64,000 bases of DNA, from the NCBI GenBank assembly GCA_030248225.1, contig JASANE010028858.1, forward strand, positions 1 through 64,000, given 5' to 3'. Made by a program: the position numbers and the translations under genes. The notes under the pieces are model-generated. The model was given only the letters and a program-made list of their open reading frames with translations. It made no database searches and was not told where the DNA came from. Positions 23,331 through 35,871 of the stretch are shown piece by piece. Source of the DNA: Trileptium ribeirensis. Lineage: Eukaryota; Nematoda; Enoplea; Enoplida; Thoracostomopsidae. Each line of letters begins with the position of its first letter. Position 1 is the first letter of the stretch.

Positions 23331-25691
23331 TGGTCTGACATGGCGACGGGAACGGTGTCTTATTCCTCTTTGCTTTGCCGTCAACTAGTATTATTAATAG
23401 TGAGATCACATTATCGAAACAGGGGCCTTCATTATAACGCCAGCGAAACTGTCTTGGTGATGAAGCATAGTGTAGTCGTTACAATTTGCCATTTTAGTCC
23501 TGTGGCAGCGGTTTCATCCGTTGGAGAACGTTTTTTTATATTCAAAAAGTATTAGGCTTTTAGAATGGTTGCAACCTAGATCTGTTTAAAAATACTTTTT
23601 GAAGATTTCCTTAAACTCAGTTTTGGGTATTTTCGTCATTCGCAATTAAGTAACTATGAACCATGTAGGTTTCGAAAAAATATTACACTGCCACCGTTAT
23701 ATCATGATCTCAGCATTAATAAGCGCGCAGTGATGTTTCTCAATTTGCTCCGAAGTCGTGTCGCTTGATGTAGAACCAAATTGTTTCGCAATCGTTAGGC
23801 TGTCAGCAGACCCTTTAACCCAACTAAGCAGGCAGCGCTGTGACAATTTCAAGATGTTCTTAAATTTGCGTGTACTAGCACCAAAATAAATTTACAGCTT
23901 TTCCCTAACCCAGAAGAGGGTCTAAAGCTGGATCATAAGTCGCCTGAGAGCACCTGGCCCCCTCCCACCGTATCTACGGATCTGATCGTGACGGATTTCT
24001 ACTGAGTATTTCTGAATAATGCGGAAGCAAGTAATAAAACAGGTAATGATAAATACTTCAGTACTGTAAAAAATGAACTATGGTGCATAAAGCATGTGTG
24101 CTAAGTCACTCACTCCTGCGCAGCCGACTGGTTAAAATACGGATTTCCATAAAGATTTTAAGTCAGCTTTTCGCCCCTTCGCCAGGTACATCTTATATAT
24201 GATAACAATTACCTTGTGCTCAGAATTCTGATTATTTCAAAGGGTATATACATATGTTTTGATAATGTAAAGGTGTACAGCAAATAGCAACCGGTCTTCT
24301 TAATTACTACACGCTTATTTTATTTGTGACATATGACGCATACAAAGCTCCATAAACAGGGCGCATAGATGAGCTACTATTTACACATATCGCGGTGAAA
24401 GATATTTCATCAGGCCTATAGGTTGTAGGGTGGAACTGTTGTAGCCCGAAAATTTCCACAAAAAGAAGTTTACTAAGAAAAACTAACTTCAATATTATCA
24501 AATTTGATGTGTGTCTATAAATGTCCCACAGGTCGCTGCATCCATTATAATAATTTTAAATAATTTTCATAGGTAATCTGTACAAGATTTTTCTTAATAT
24601 CTCGTATTTCTGATGGAACCTTGTCTATATATTACGGAGAATTTTTTCTTTTACGTTTGTGAAGTTTCTTAAATAAATTGTTCTTCTGATAAATATCAGT
24701 AGATAATTCTTGTCCATTAAGGAATATTCCACTGCATGTTTGTTAAATTTAGTACTAAAAATTACCACTGAACTAAGTAATTATACTAAAAGCCTCCAAT
24801 GGCAGGAACACAACTACCATCGAAACTACTCGAACGTACTTAATTAATTTTTATAACGCATATCGTTTAAAAAGTAGTTTCCATAAAAGACGAGAATCAA
24901 GACGCGCAAAAAATCCATATTTATGCTTTAGTGGAAGAAACGAGTTCTTAGTGATATCGGAAAATTTGAAATCTAAACCTCAAAAGATGGAAGCTGCGTC
25001 CTATGGCTGACAAGAATATATAGAAACGAAGATTATGCTGAAAGTAACATTATTGATGAACCCGCTTGGGAGTTTATATGTGTTGCAATTAAAAAAAAAA
25101 GAAAATTTACAATTTTTATAGTAAAGAGGTGTGAAAATAGATTTTTCTAGTGACCATATGTCACGATATGAAGCTGGAAATCAAAGTTTGAAAAGAACAT
25201 TAGTTCGCATTAAGACGAGTTTCAGCCCTATAAATCGATTCAACTAGCCGTTGCTGAATTATAAGTATCGCTGTAACACCTACAGTAATTAAATCATGTC
25301 ACGACTTAACAAGGATAGTAATTGAGAATAAATACAAACATATCGCGTATACAGGGGCATAAAACAGCGGAAGCGGCTTTCTCCTTCTTTATATTTGGAA
25401 ACTTTATAAACAGTGAGATGAATTCTGTAGGTATATTTGCGAGGATATATATTTAAACTGCGATTGTACATTCAAACTTTTAGTTCACTACTTGAGCTAA
25501 AATTACGGTTAAAATTTGAACACGAATTGTATAATGGAAAAACATATATATTATTGCAAATCACAATGCTTTAAAAATTGTAATGAGCTTAAAATTTTTA
25601 AGTATATGTACATCCTCTTTGATTGGCTGTAGTACATGCTACAGAAGTTTCAGCAGTGTTCACATTGTAAAATGGTCTGGTCACAAAATAA
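23331..25691. other. Unassigned DNA downstream of gypsy
   Basis: Expected site of a 3' LTR, but I could not pair any block with 16.4-17.1 kb by eye. Open frames such as 23340-23555 and 25289-25471 (minus) have no recognisable features. Confidence 0.4.
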
Positions 25692-26464
25692 AATGGTTGT
25701 TTTCTATTATCCCCAGCCCGAATTTGGTCAATTTTAAAGATACAGAGCTGATTTTGGTACCAATTGATTCAGATGAGGCGGTTCAGAAAATACTCATTTT
25801 ACCCATATCCCTGAAAAAAAATTTGTTTCGGTTTTTTGAGGTCCGTTGGAAACCCAAAATTTTTTTCTTCGGAATATGGTCATGTTTGGTACCATTCGGC
25901 TCGACTTGATAAAATAAATCTACTGATGTATAGCATATTGAAATCTATGCCGCCGCTAGAAAGTTATGAGGGCCCAAGAACCCTGAGCGGCGAAAATAAA
26001 ATGCAGACCATGCCGTTCTCGATATATTAAGCCTTAGTCTTAGCCTAAGCTAAGGTCGTTATATGAGACATACACTAAGCCTAAGTCGGGGGCTGCAGTC
26101 CCCCGAACCCCCCGCTTTAAGCTGTTCCTTTTTCTAACGTTATAACGTACCGCCCTCAGGGTTACTTGGGCCCTCTTATATTTCTAATTGTGGCGTTACT
26201 ACACACCAATGGATTTCTCTCATCAAGCCGAGTCGGATGGTACCAAACATGACCATATTCCGATGAAAAATATTTTTGGGTTCCCGAGCGGTGACCATTG
26301 ATTGGGATCTCAAAAAATCGAAAAAAATTTTCTCACGGATATGGGTAAAGTGAGTATTTTCAGAACCGCCTCATCGAGCTGATCGATTGGTACCAAAATC
26401 AGCTCTGTATTTTCAAAATTGAAAAAATTCGGGCTGAGGGAGGATAATGGAAAAGCACCAATGG
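25692..26464. repeat. Foldback element, ~300-bp inverted arms
   Basis: The left arm (25692-about 25992) and the right arm (about 26150-26464) are inverted copies. Matching blocks include AGCCCGAATT, ACAGAGCTGATTTTGGTACC, GATGAGGCGGTTC, GGAATATGGTCATGTTTGGT and the inner block GAGGGCCCAAGAACCCTGAG, whose inverse lies at 26153-26177 with small changes. The ~157-bp loop holds a perfect 19-bp palindrome, CGGGGGCTGCAGTCCCCCG (26087-26105), and repeated CCTTAG/CTAAGC words. A transcript would fold into a long hairpin. The open frame at 25583-25909 is only the arm read in one direction. It is probably a foldback-type or long-TIR MITE. Target duplications were not found. Confidence 0.85.
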
Positions 26465-27799
26465 TACAACGATTTCAAAGTTAGATTAAAATTTGATCAG
26501 ATAGTGTGAACGTATAAACGCTGCGACTATTTGAGCCAAATCGACTCATCTGTTATAAAGTTTCAAATTAAAACAAATCTCACATTATTAATCAAAAAGT
26601 TTCGGGGAAATATATACTTTAACGAATCCCTGCTCACCAATCAGTGCAGATTAGTGTTGTTCTATCATAGGCCGTCGCTAGGCTAGCTGTGACTTGTATG
26701 TTTACTGCTGTATAGAAAGTGAATTAAACCGTATTACTAGAAATTTTTGATGTAGATAATCGCCTATAACCAACATGCAAAGATTTTGAATAGTCTAGTA
26801 CCATTTATTTATATTTCAGTCTGCAATATGTTCCTTATTGGTTAATATGCGTCCATCTCCAATCATAGACCTTAAAGCCGACAGTCGACTAAATAAAATA
26901 CAATACAGTTTAACTATAAGTCGGCCTTGGTACAGGATTTACCACTTTAGCCGTGTCATTGTACGCCGTGCAAAACCTTCATATGCAAATCGATTTTTGA
27001 ACAAATGTTCAAGAACCATTTACGAATATCAAACTCTTATCGTAGTAAGAGAAGCTTCTTCGCAATCAGCCTTCCATTTGCCGTCGCCCGGCCGATGCTA
27101 GTTGGCCGCGGATTTTGCGTTTGACGTTTGACTTCAAAATTGGCCGTTGCCCAACATTAGTATAGATAAATGTAAAAATGTATACTTCTTACGCAGTAGC
27201 TTAGTTATATACCACAATTAGCCATATCCATCAATGTGATGAGGAGTCATAGTTGTTGCCGCCAGATTACTGTGTTTGTCTTTGTACACTACCATAATAT
27301 TTTCGAAACAGAATGGTGTATCCTGCGCAGATAATAGCAACCGCTAATCGTTCTTGTGCTGCTACGTAACCTTGGAGTATGCTAAACAACTGCCGCAGCA
27401 ATCTGTGATTTTTTCCAGTTTTCGCAAGGGCTAGGATTTATAATGGGTGATCCAAATGGTCTTTGAAAAAGTTTAGTGGTTTTATAACGGTTTTGCTCGC
27501 TATAACCGCGAAATTCGGATAGCTAGCTTTCCTTGTTTTATTTCTGCCGTCTCGGTCCGGTTTATTGCTGTTACTTTCTACAAGCTCTATATTATTAAAA
27601 CTAGAAGATCTGCACCGTGTCAAACCTCTGTGGGAAACTTGCACCACAGTTCAAGCCACCCGCAATGTAATGCAAGATATGTTCGTTAAAACGTGGCCGA
27701 GAGGTCTAACGCACTGCCCCGTCCTACCACTCCTGAAGTTGTGTGTTAAACTCCCGCCAGGACCTGAATTTTAAAATTTGAAGTCGTTTGTGTTTTAAG
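26465..27799. other. Unassigned DNA
   Basis: No family recognised. Open frames at 26838-27101 and 27565-27774 have no motif and normal chance length. Confidence 0.4.
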
Positions 27800-30700
27800 C
27801 AAATAAATAATGTTCCTAATATAATGTACTACGACCAGTTCTGGCTCTAAGGGATCCCAGCTGCACCACGAATTTTCGTCGGTTGTGGTGCCCGGACAAC
27901 CCCGGCTTCCACGACTTCCCGGTGATCTATGAGATGACCTAGGGAAACCGCTTAGCTTAGTAGGCTGCCGGCGGGTTTACCAGGGTGTTCGGCCTGGCCC
28001 CTATATTGGCCCACGTGTCTAATGACATGAAGGTCCCCCGAGGGAGAGTCAACCCTTAAGCCTGCTCACAGGTAATAAGGCTGACTCGCCTTTCCCCCAT
28101 AATTTACTTATTCCCTTAAGCGGGATTCTCTGATCCTAGTATAGGCTTGGCGGGGTTTCCCGATTTCGTCGTGCGTGAATATAGAATCCTAACCTAAATG
28201 CTGGTTGATGCGCGGTCGTGATCCACCTAACGGCCCACTTGTGGGTGTGGCTCTTTACGTCATTCCCCGTTCTAGTCCTAGTGGAGTTTAACTAATACCT
28301 AAAATAACACTAGTGCACTGAGGCGAGGGCCCCAGTCCCTTGAGTACCTAAACCGTGGCCGTTCGCGATTATATGCCCGGCTGCGAACTAAGTGAAGGGG
28401 TAGTTGGCTGCGAAGGGTTCACGGCTAGGGTGTTCCTGAACGCTCAAGCAAGTGCAGACATAGTGCGGGAGGCAAGGGCTGATGGCTCGGGTATGAAAGC
28501 TGGGAGATTCACATGGCTTGCATCAGCTGACTTGCGGATGGCTTGTTCACTATGGCGTGGAACTATCCTGGGTTCGCAAATCCTTACGTGTTCTTGTCGA
28601 AAACAGACTCCTGAGATCTTACCGGGTCCAAGAAGAAATGAAACGCGATACCTAGCTGCTTGATACATGACACACATGGTTCAATCGGTTTACTATTGAA
28701 TCCTCTTCTTGGTATTTGACACATTTTAATAATATCGCCAAATTGGGGCACACTGCACTCATATTCAATGCTTATATTACAACACTATTAATTTCGGGTA
28801 CCCTGCAAGATACCCTAATGTAATAATTAGTTCCCCAATAAACCCAATAAATTTTTATTCAACATCTGATCAAGTAGGACTCGTCAATTTAATTCTCTTA
28901 CCCATGAAAATGCTACCCCTTTTTCCAATGAAAAGGTGGCTGGACTAGTGATCCACAATGTTTATCCTTTACGCATTGGAAACCCTAGGTGAGGTGAGAT
29001 TCCTGAAAATTTTACCGGGCTCTGGTCCGCAGTCGTTTGCATCGCATACTAACCGGAAACAAAAGAAAACAGCGAACGAATGTGGATCCGACGCTGCTGC
29101 TCGATTTCATACAAACGGGGGACAACTCGTGTCACCCGCGGATGCAAACGGCTACGTCCCCCGAGTCATTCCCTTCATTACCTATAAGTTTTAGCTAAAA
29201 TCTAGTTAGAAGCAACTTTTGACCGTGTCTTCTCGCATCCTGAACTTTTTTATCTAAACCTATATACGAATCGACCTTTAGCCGAAACAGTCCCGGTTCG
29301 TCGCCCGTCGGAAGACGGTCCACAATATCCTTCGAAAGGGGAGAAGCAGAAAGCAGTCCGGGCGCCTTGGCCTGCCGAGACGACATGCCAGGGACAGCAG
29401 AGGCTTTCGATCAAGGCCAAACTCCCAGGGCTCCCGGTCACCGTAGCTGCACGACTTGGGGTGCCTGGGTCCTTTCCCCTTTTTGTGAAAATGAGCACAT
29501 CCCCAAAATTTATAGAGACACTGCGGCGTATCCCACGGGAACCGCCAACCGCCCGAAACCGCGACGCTGATCGCGACTGTCTCGGCACTCCTAAGAATTT
29601 CTTGCCCTAAAGTAGAACTCTTAATTTCGATCGCTCAGGATAGAAATTTTGGTCACTAACTTTGCAATAACCTGGAAATTTTGCTCCCTGACATTCGCCT
29701 CAGAACAAAAAGTTGGATCACTCCTATTTGCCCTAGAGCAGTAAATTTTCTCTATATCGGTTGTTTCAGAATAAGAATTTTATTCACTCCTCGGACCTAT
29801 AAACAGGAAAAGCGTCAGAGAAGCGGGGAACCAGTCGAAATACTCGTGGACATAAATTTTTAAAAGATTTGGCACAATTTTGCGAATTTTGACGGGCCGT
29901 CCTTTACGGGCGCGCGGAGCATCCTTCCGACGACCCAACGTCCGCAAAGGGCAGCCCTTGCGTGGTTGTGAAACTTCTAAATCCAGAGGAGGCTCTCCAT
30001 CGTGGGGGCACGGTGAGAAACCACCCTGGTGAATCTAAAAGAAAACATAAAGCGAAAACCTAGGCAAAACATAGAATTTATATGGCGACAACCGCCAAAA
30101 CAACTCAAAAGTTCGACTGGCTCCGATTGGGGAATCGGGCAGTCTGCTTTTATACTCTGCTCTGCCCCCCCCCTTTTTTTCCCGATGTCTTTTGTCCCTT
30201 ACTTGTACCAAAAAGAAATTTTAAAACTCGCATACCGCCATACATAATCATAATAATATATATTTTAATAGAACATCAAACAAGCATAAATCGAACAACG
30301 TCGCAAATTTATTAATGTCGTCGGCCCTTAGCTCTTAATGGGCATCGTCGCTTGGCACAGGAGAAAACAACAATGTAATCAGCAGCAGTGGCCGAAGGGT
30401 GCCAAAACAACCTAAACCTCGCGCTGTCCGGCGAGGGCTTTTCAGCTTCTCAAATATAAAAGCGCTTTAGGCGCTAGAAATAGACCAGGACTTTTTTATA
30501 TTTTTATTTATATTTCAGGAATGGAGAGGAGTAGGCGGCCGGGGACGGGATCATATCCATGGCCTGGCTGGTCGCCTACTGACTAAAATAAAATATCTTA
30601 GGTATCCCCTATAGGTGGCCCGTTAGAGGCCGTTTTGTAGGTACCGAATGATAAAATTTTGGGTCCCAACTGTGTTATGGGGGTCCTGCGGAGGTCCGTT

Positions 30701-31400
30701 GGGGCGGGTGGCCCCCGTTTTCAGCGGGATAGTTAGTACAGGACCTAATTGTTGTACGGGGCTCGAAAAATTTGGGAGTTTTGGTTTTAGTTGTGGTGAT
30801 TTAGGACCTTAAAGTTTGGGAGTTTAAACGCCGGATTGGGGGTCCGTAAGTACTTACGGGTTGAGGTTAGGTTGGCCCGAATGAGTAATTTTGAAACCTT
30901 ATAGAGCCCTAATGATAGTTTAATGTCCCACTTTTGGTTCGAAATACGTAAAAACCCCAAAATTCTTACACCCGTTGTAAAATGAAACTTTCTCGCATTA
31001 AGTAAAATTTATCTCTCGTTTCATGTATTCAAATCATCCCGCACCACACAAAATACTTGTCATTTTCCGCCGGCGTGTCAGGATAAGCTCGCGAACCCGA
31101 GGCCATTATGAAAAATCCCAATTGCGTTTTGTCGCAGGGGTTTCGCACGACGCCCCGTCCCATCCTGACACCCGGACACATACACGGTATACATTATTTT
31201 ATCAAACAACAAAAATATGTATGTACGTTATCGTCCACGGATGCGCACCGGAATCGACCCTGGGGCACCCAATCAACAAAATTGTTAAGTCAAATTGTGA
31301 TAGAATCGTGAAATCTTTCCCCTTGACCCCGGCCGATCCGGCTACACACCCGCACCACATTCCGATATAAATCAACTGCACCATAGTAAATTATTATTAT
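27800..31400. other. GC-richer block of unknown nature
   Basis: The composition changes visibly from the AT-rich flanks to runs such as CCCCGAGGGAGAG, GCGGGGTTTCCCG and GGGCGCGCGGAG, with polypyrimidine stretches (C10T7 near 30170). No open frame shows a domain (examples are 28355-28663, 29250-29588 minus and 31023-31370), and no reverse transcriptase, integrase or rRNA signature was seen. It could be an unrecognised repeat, the UTR of a retroelement or a host CpG-rich region. I cannot decide which. Confidence 0.4.
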
Positions 31401-32106
31401 TCTTTAAGCAATAACAATCCTGGGATCGATCGCATACCTCAACAGTAGAATTTTGATTCAATTTTGGTGTAAAATCACGCCGCGCACCTCGGGCTGGTGG
31501 AGCGTGATTATGCATTTACAGCAAAACAATATGTTTATTTTATTTGACAAAGTTATGAATAATACACAAACAGATCCCTGGATCACGTTCCACCGGTATC
31601 CAATCCCCCTTCACCCACTGAACTTGAAGTCCTTATGGCCTAATTTTGAGTATTTAAGACTCGGCGTAAAAGCTCAGGCTGTTACATTCTAAATCATTGT
31701 GAAACTAACAAACGGTAATTAAAGTCGTTGCTATGTCATTTGCCCCGTTGTGATCTGATGAACGCGGAATTAATATGCCAAATACAAATACTAACAAGTA
31801 GAATAGAAACATGTAGAATAAATGGCCCCAAAATTGTAGAAACCCAACGGTCCGTGCGAAGCATCTAGTTTAGTTGAACTTAGTTCGTAAATTGTTAAAA
31901 GAGCCGCAAAGCTATTAACAGTACAAGTGTACCTCTTGCGTAGATCAATAATGAATACTTTCAGCGTATTTGTAATCATGTTTTGCAGTATTCCAACGAA
32001 TGTGTCAATCCGGGTCATATTGATGTGATGACAACGGAGCGCAGGTAGGTCGCTAATAAATTCTCCAAGTATCACAGTCCATAACATAAAATTTTCTTTA
32101 TTTTAG
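31401..32106. other. Unassigned AT-rich DNA, presumed intron end
   Basis: A minus-strand open frame (31791-32087) has hydrophobic stretches but no family match. The plus strand ends in a strong pyrimidine-rich acceptor (TTTTCTTTATTTTAG, ending at 32106). Confidence 0.35.
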
Positions 32107-32293
32107 ACGTCTTCCTTTGCGGAAAACTGGTATCGAAAAGTCGTACGATGTATCAAGAACCTCTTTGGGAAGGATGAGAAGCAGTAATCTGAAGCGAACT
32201 GCGCCATATTTTCGACATGTCTATGGCGATTTGTTTCCAGATAAATCAAACATGGATAATGGTGCAGATGCCTGATGCCCCGAGCAAAATAAA
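32107..32293 (+). CDS. Possible terminal exon of a small basic protein
   Basis: After the acceptor at 32106, a frame starting at 32108 is open for 55 codons and ends at TGA 32273-32275. An AATAAA polyadenylation signal sits only 13 bases downstream (32288-32293). The peptide is rich in Lys/Arg/Ser and contains dibasic or monobasic sites, including an LKRTAPYF segment that would suit prohormone-type cleavage. The single leading nucleotide fits the phase-2 donor of the exon at 15104-15238, giving a Gly codon at the join. Joining them would need an intron of nearly 17 kb, possibly with other exons. Acceptor, frame and poly(A) signal are seen. The gene model is inference. Confidence 0.3.
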
Positions 32294-32473
32294 TGTTTTG
32301 AAAACAGCTTGATGACACCACGTTTACTGAATTTAATTACTAATAATGCATTAAGTAAAACTTGCTATAATTTATATGTATTTTTGGAACTGAAAATTAA
32401 CCTATCGCATAACTAAAGAACAATTAATAGATATCGAGTTTAAAATGTGACGCGCAAGTATATAGCTGACCAG

Positions 32474-33662
32474 CAGGGAATAACCGGAACCGAAATTTAC
32501 CGGAACCGGAACCAGCAACCGGAACCGTCCATTTAAACCGGATCCGGAACCGGAACCTGGTCTTCGAAATTTATATATAGTAAAACAGATGAAGGAAAAA
32601 ATCAAGGTATAGTGAATTTAAAATACATTAAAAATAACTTTTGCATTAAACTTAATGTATTACGGTGGTATTATTGCCTTTCTGAAACTTTAAAGAGACT
32701 GAGGAAGCTAATAATATTTATTTATCGATCAAATATGTCGATTTTTGGACACCCAGAGCAAAAAATGCCTTCCACTATACACCATTGCGTATACTGTGTC
32801 AAATCGAATATGCTTACAAAGCTTGGAGCGTAGATACACACTTTTCGCTCTGTCTCCAGTCGCCTTCCTTTACTACACATACGTTTGTTACATGTTCTTC
32901 TGTAAGAAACTTGAAATTATTGGTTTATATGATTCTAAGAGAAAATAGTAGATAGAAGGTAATTTTCTGATCAGTGGCGAGGGACACTGTTTAGGCTAGT
33001 GCCGTTAAGTTTTGGACAAACAGTGCCCGTAAGTTACATGATAATGATGATAACTTTCTAATCAGAATGCTATAAATGAGACACATTGTGTTGCTGCTCG
33101 CACAGTTTCAATAAATACAGTTCTTTGCCAAGAAAGCAGTTTCTAGCTGCGTTGGAGATAACGTTAGTTTAATTCAATTTAGACTGATTTACCAAGTTTA
33201 CAAGCGCATTGGCTGGTTCTTGAAGCAATTTATGTTAGCCAAGCATACCCTAAGTACTTCTGCGTAAGCCATACTCTGTTACCGAGTTGGACCGGTTTAA
33301 TTGAAACGTACCCACACACTTCTGGATGTGTAAAATAGCTGCTACAAGCATCGACGTGGCTTTTATTTGCTAACAAACTCTTGCAGGTTATTATAAAAAA
33401 TTCCAACTGAAATTATGTGCACTACTTACGTTTCAAACGTCAAATTGCTTGGTTAATCTTTGCTTTTGCTTGGTTGTATTGGAGCTTGATCATTGTACAA
33501 TATATATTACATATGTTTGGATCAAAGATGATGCAAAAAACGTGGAAAATTTCAAACAAAATTTTTAAACCGGAATTCCGGTTCCGGTATGGTTTTTGCC
33601 CTTTGCCGGAACCGCAACCGGAACACGATTTTCGCCGGAACCGGAATTCCGGTTACTCCCTG
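32474..33662 (-). mobile_element. CCGG-rich hAT MITE, full copy, TSD CTGACCAG
   Basis: The ends are CAGGGAATAACCGG (left) and the inverse of CAGGGAGTAACCGG (right). The 8-bp duplication CTGACCAG is exact at 32466-32473 and 33663-33670. Subterminal regions are packed with CCGGAACCGG, CCGGATCCGG and CCGGAATTCCGG palindromic words. The interior has no transposase. The orientation is the inverse of the copy at 43087. The 8-bp duplication and CAGGG ends place it in the hAT superfamily. Confidence 0.95.
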
Positions 33663-33670
33663 CTGACCAG

Positions 33671-34802
33671 AAAGTAAGCAATGATGTCTTGCTAAGCCTG
33701 AGCTGTTTAGCTAGTTAGTTTTATTCCCAAAAACTGCATCATGTTGGCAGATAAAGTTCATAGGAAGTTCGGCCACAAAAATCGACATATTCTCCACACT
33801 GGGACGGTTATGAAGTTAATAGATTTAAAATTCACTGGCTGCTGAAAAGTAGAATCTGCTATAAAAACATAACCACACACTTTAACGCAATGGCATCCCG
33901 GTTGAACAGAAACTGAAGTTTGCTTTTATGGCATATCGAAATTACCGATTTACCTAAACAATGATAACGAGGATTGTCTAAAAGTTTATAAAAAATTAAA
34001 AGGTAACTACATAATCAACACTCAACGACAAAGCTCAAAGTAATATATACTATAAACCGTTTATTTTAAACCTTGATATTTCATATAAAACTATATACAA
34101 CTAATTTATAAATGCGTTTGTACCAATAGCAAGCTCTAGAAGAAATATTTACGAAAAACGGCTACGGTGTACCGTTTCAGATTTTTTCCCGAATCAGAGT
34201 AGCCCTAACTCTCCTTTCAAATATGTTATACCTATGTTCCGATGTGGTGGTTACCCGCTAAGGATTGGTCACCCCTCAAGCCAAATCTACCACTTGAAGG
34301 CTCTACAACCATCACCTGCTGGGAGCCAGTCTCACGGTAAATTTGAACAAAAAGTGTCAAAAAAGGAGGAAAAAAATTGTGGTAAAACAGAGGAACTTAT
34401 GATAATTTTATCATTGAAAAATTTTGAGATCCTGAAAATTTCAAAAATCTACGACGCAGTTGCTCTACCCCACTTAGCTGATGGACCTTCCGCAACTACG
34501 ATGTATATGTAATACGTTGTGCATACTTTGCCAATAAAGTTAACTCTCTCAATAAAACTGCTGTAACGTTTCGACTGCCGATAAGACTTGAATGTAAAAA
34601 TAAAACTGACATAAATCTTTCAACATTTTATATAAAAAATATACTTTGGCTCCAATTTTAATCGATTCATTACAAATCTACATATATTATACAAAAAAGA
34701 TGTTTCATTTGTACACTAACATTTGAAATAAAAATACCAGTAACAGATACTGTGTAAAGCAGATTTCACAGAGTACTGCGTGCAAGGTGCGGGAATTTAA
34801 AT
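33671..34802. other. Unassigned DNA
   Basis: An open frame at 34234-34512 (92 codons, Lys/Glu-rich) has no recognisable domain. Nothing else is supportable. Confidence 0.4.
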
Positions 34803-35314
34803 GGCGTTCACGTTATACGTCCCCGCTGTTTGGAACTTTTCTCCCATGTAGTCGCGTCCCTACCGTATAAACAGTCAGGGTGGCGCCCATACTGCAAATG
34901 AATTGCCGACGGTGACGACACACCCCTAGGTACTACATTTTCTTTGTGTCGCGCACACCCTTTGCTACCAATTCGTACACACCGTTAGTACCAATTCGGT
35001 GCGAATTAACTGCAATGGACACCGTCTGTAGCTAATGCCGTTTATTAATCCACTGTGCTGTGTAGTTTTTTTCCAAATTCTCGGTATTTGTATCTAGGCC
35101 ATACTAACGTTGATGAAATAATGCCCCACACAGTCAATTAATTGCAAGAAGACACGGCGTGCTTGACACTGTTCCTAGTGGCAATACCCTAACTTTGAAA
35201 AAATTCATAAGCGATATGGGGTGTCCAAGACACTCTGTTGTCACCAGTGTGCCTGACACTGTGTAATGTACATAGGTTCTAAAAGTTGGGGACATTATAT
35301 ATAACGTGAACATC
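34803..35314. mobile_element. MITE family B copy 2
   Basis: The termini GGCGTTCACGTTATA and the inverse (ATATAACGTGAACATCC) match the family ends at 2702. The interior aligns with that copy over most of its length, with shared blocks such as AAACAGTCAGGGTGGCGCCC, GCGAATTAACTGCAATGGAC and CAGTGTGCCTGACACTGTGT. A local duplication of an ACACACC-rich stretch makes it longer. Non-coding. Confidence 0.8.
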
Positions 35315-35685
35315 CCTTCCTGTGTATAACATATATAACCTCGGCTTTGCCTATGTCGGTTGAATCGTGTATATGTATACACATTGTGAGTCCCTCAATA
35401 CATAATAAGCGGGTATAGTTCTTCAACTATTAAAGCGACGCAAGCTGTGTACGTCTGTCTAAATTACATATTGGACACTTTGAATTCACCAACTTGATGA
35501 TGAAACAAATTGATTGTTATATCTAATGACTATCACCAAATAACAGCCGAAATTAGAGTCTTGTGCACCGCCACTATGCCCATACCACGGTCTCAGATAT
35601 TTTTCACACCAGCGGAGCCCGCAAACTATAAACATATATCCGAGGCATTGGAAATTGATGATTATACATTATCAATGAATTCTAC
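35315..35685. other. Unassigned spacer
   Basis: Short gap between the MITE and the hAT element. The open frame at 35510-35707 runs into the hAT left end and is not a gene. Confidence 0.45.
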
Positions 35686-35871
35686 TAGGGATGTACCGGA
35701 TAGCTAATTTCACCGGATACCGGATATCCGGTACACTTCCAGAACCGGATAGCCGAATGCAGGATACCGGATAGTTGTGACAATACATACCTGCATGTTT
35801 GCATACCTACATCCAAATACATACCTCATAAATAATTTTTTCATAAATAATTAGATTAAGTTCGTAATAAT

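Noticed and set aside
25583..25909. 108-codon ORF as a gene
   Set aside because: It lies mostly in the left arm of the foldback, and the inverse arm shows indels that do not respect the reading frame.
28355..29588. Protein-coding genes in the GC-rich block
   Set aside because: Overlapping open frames on both strands are expected from high GC. No domain, splice pattern or start context supports any of them.
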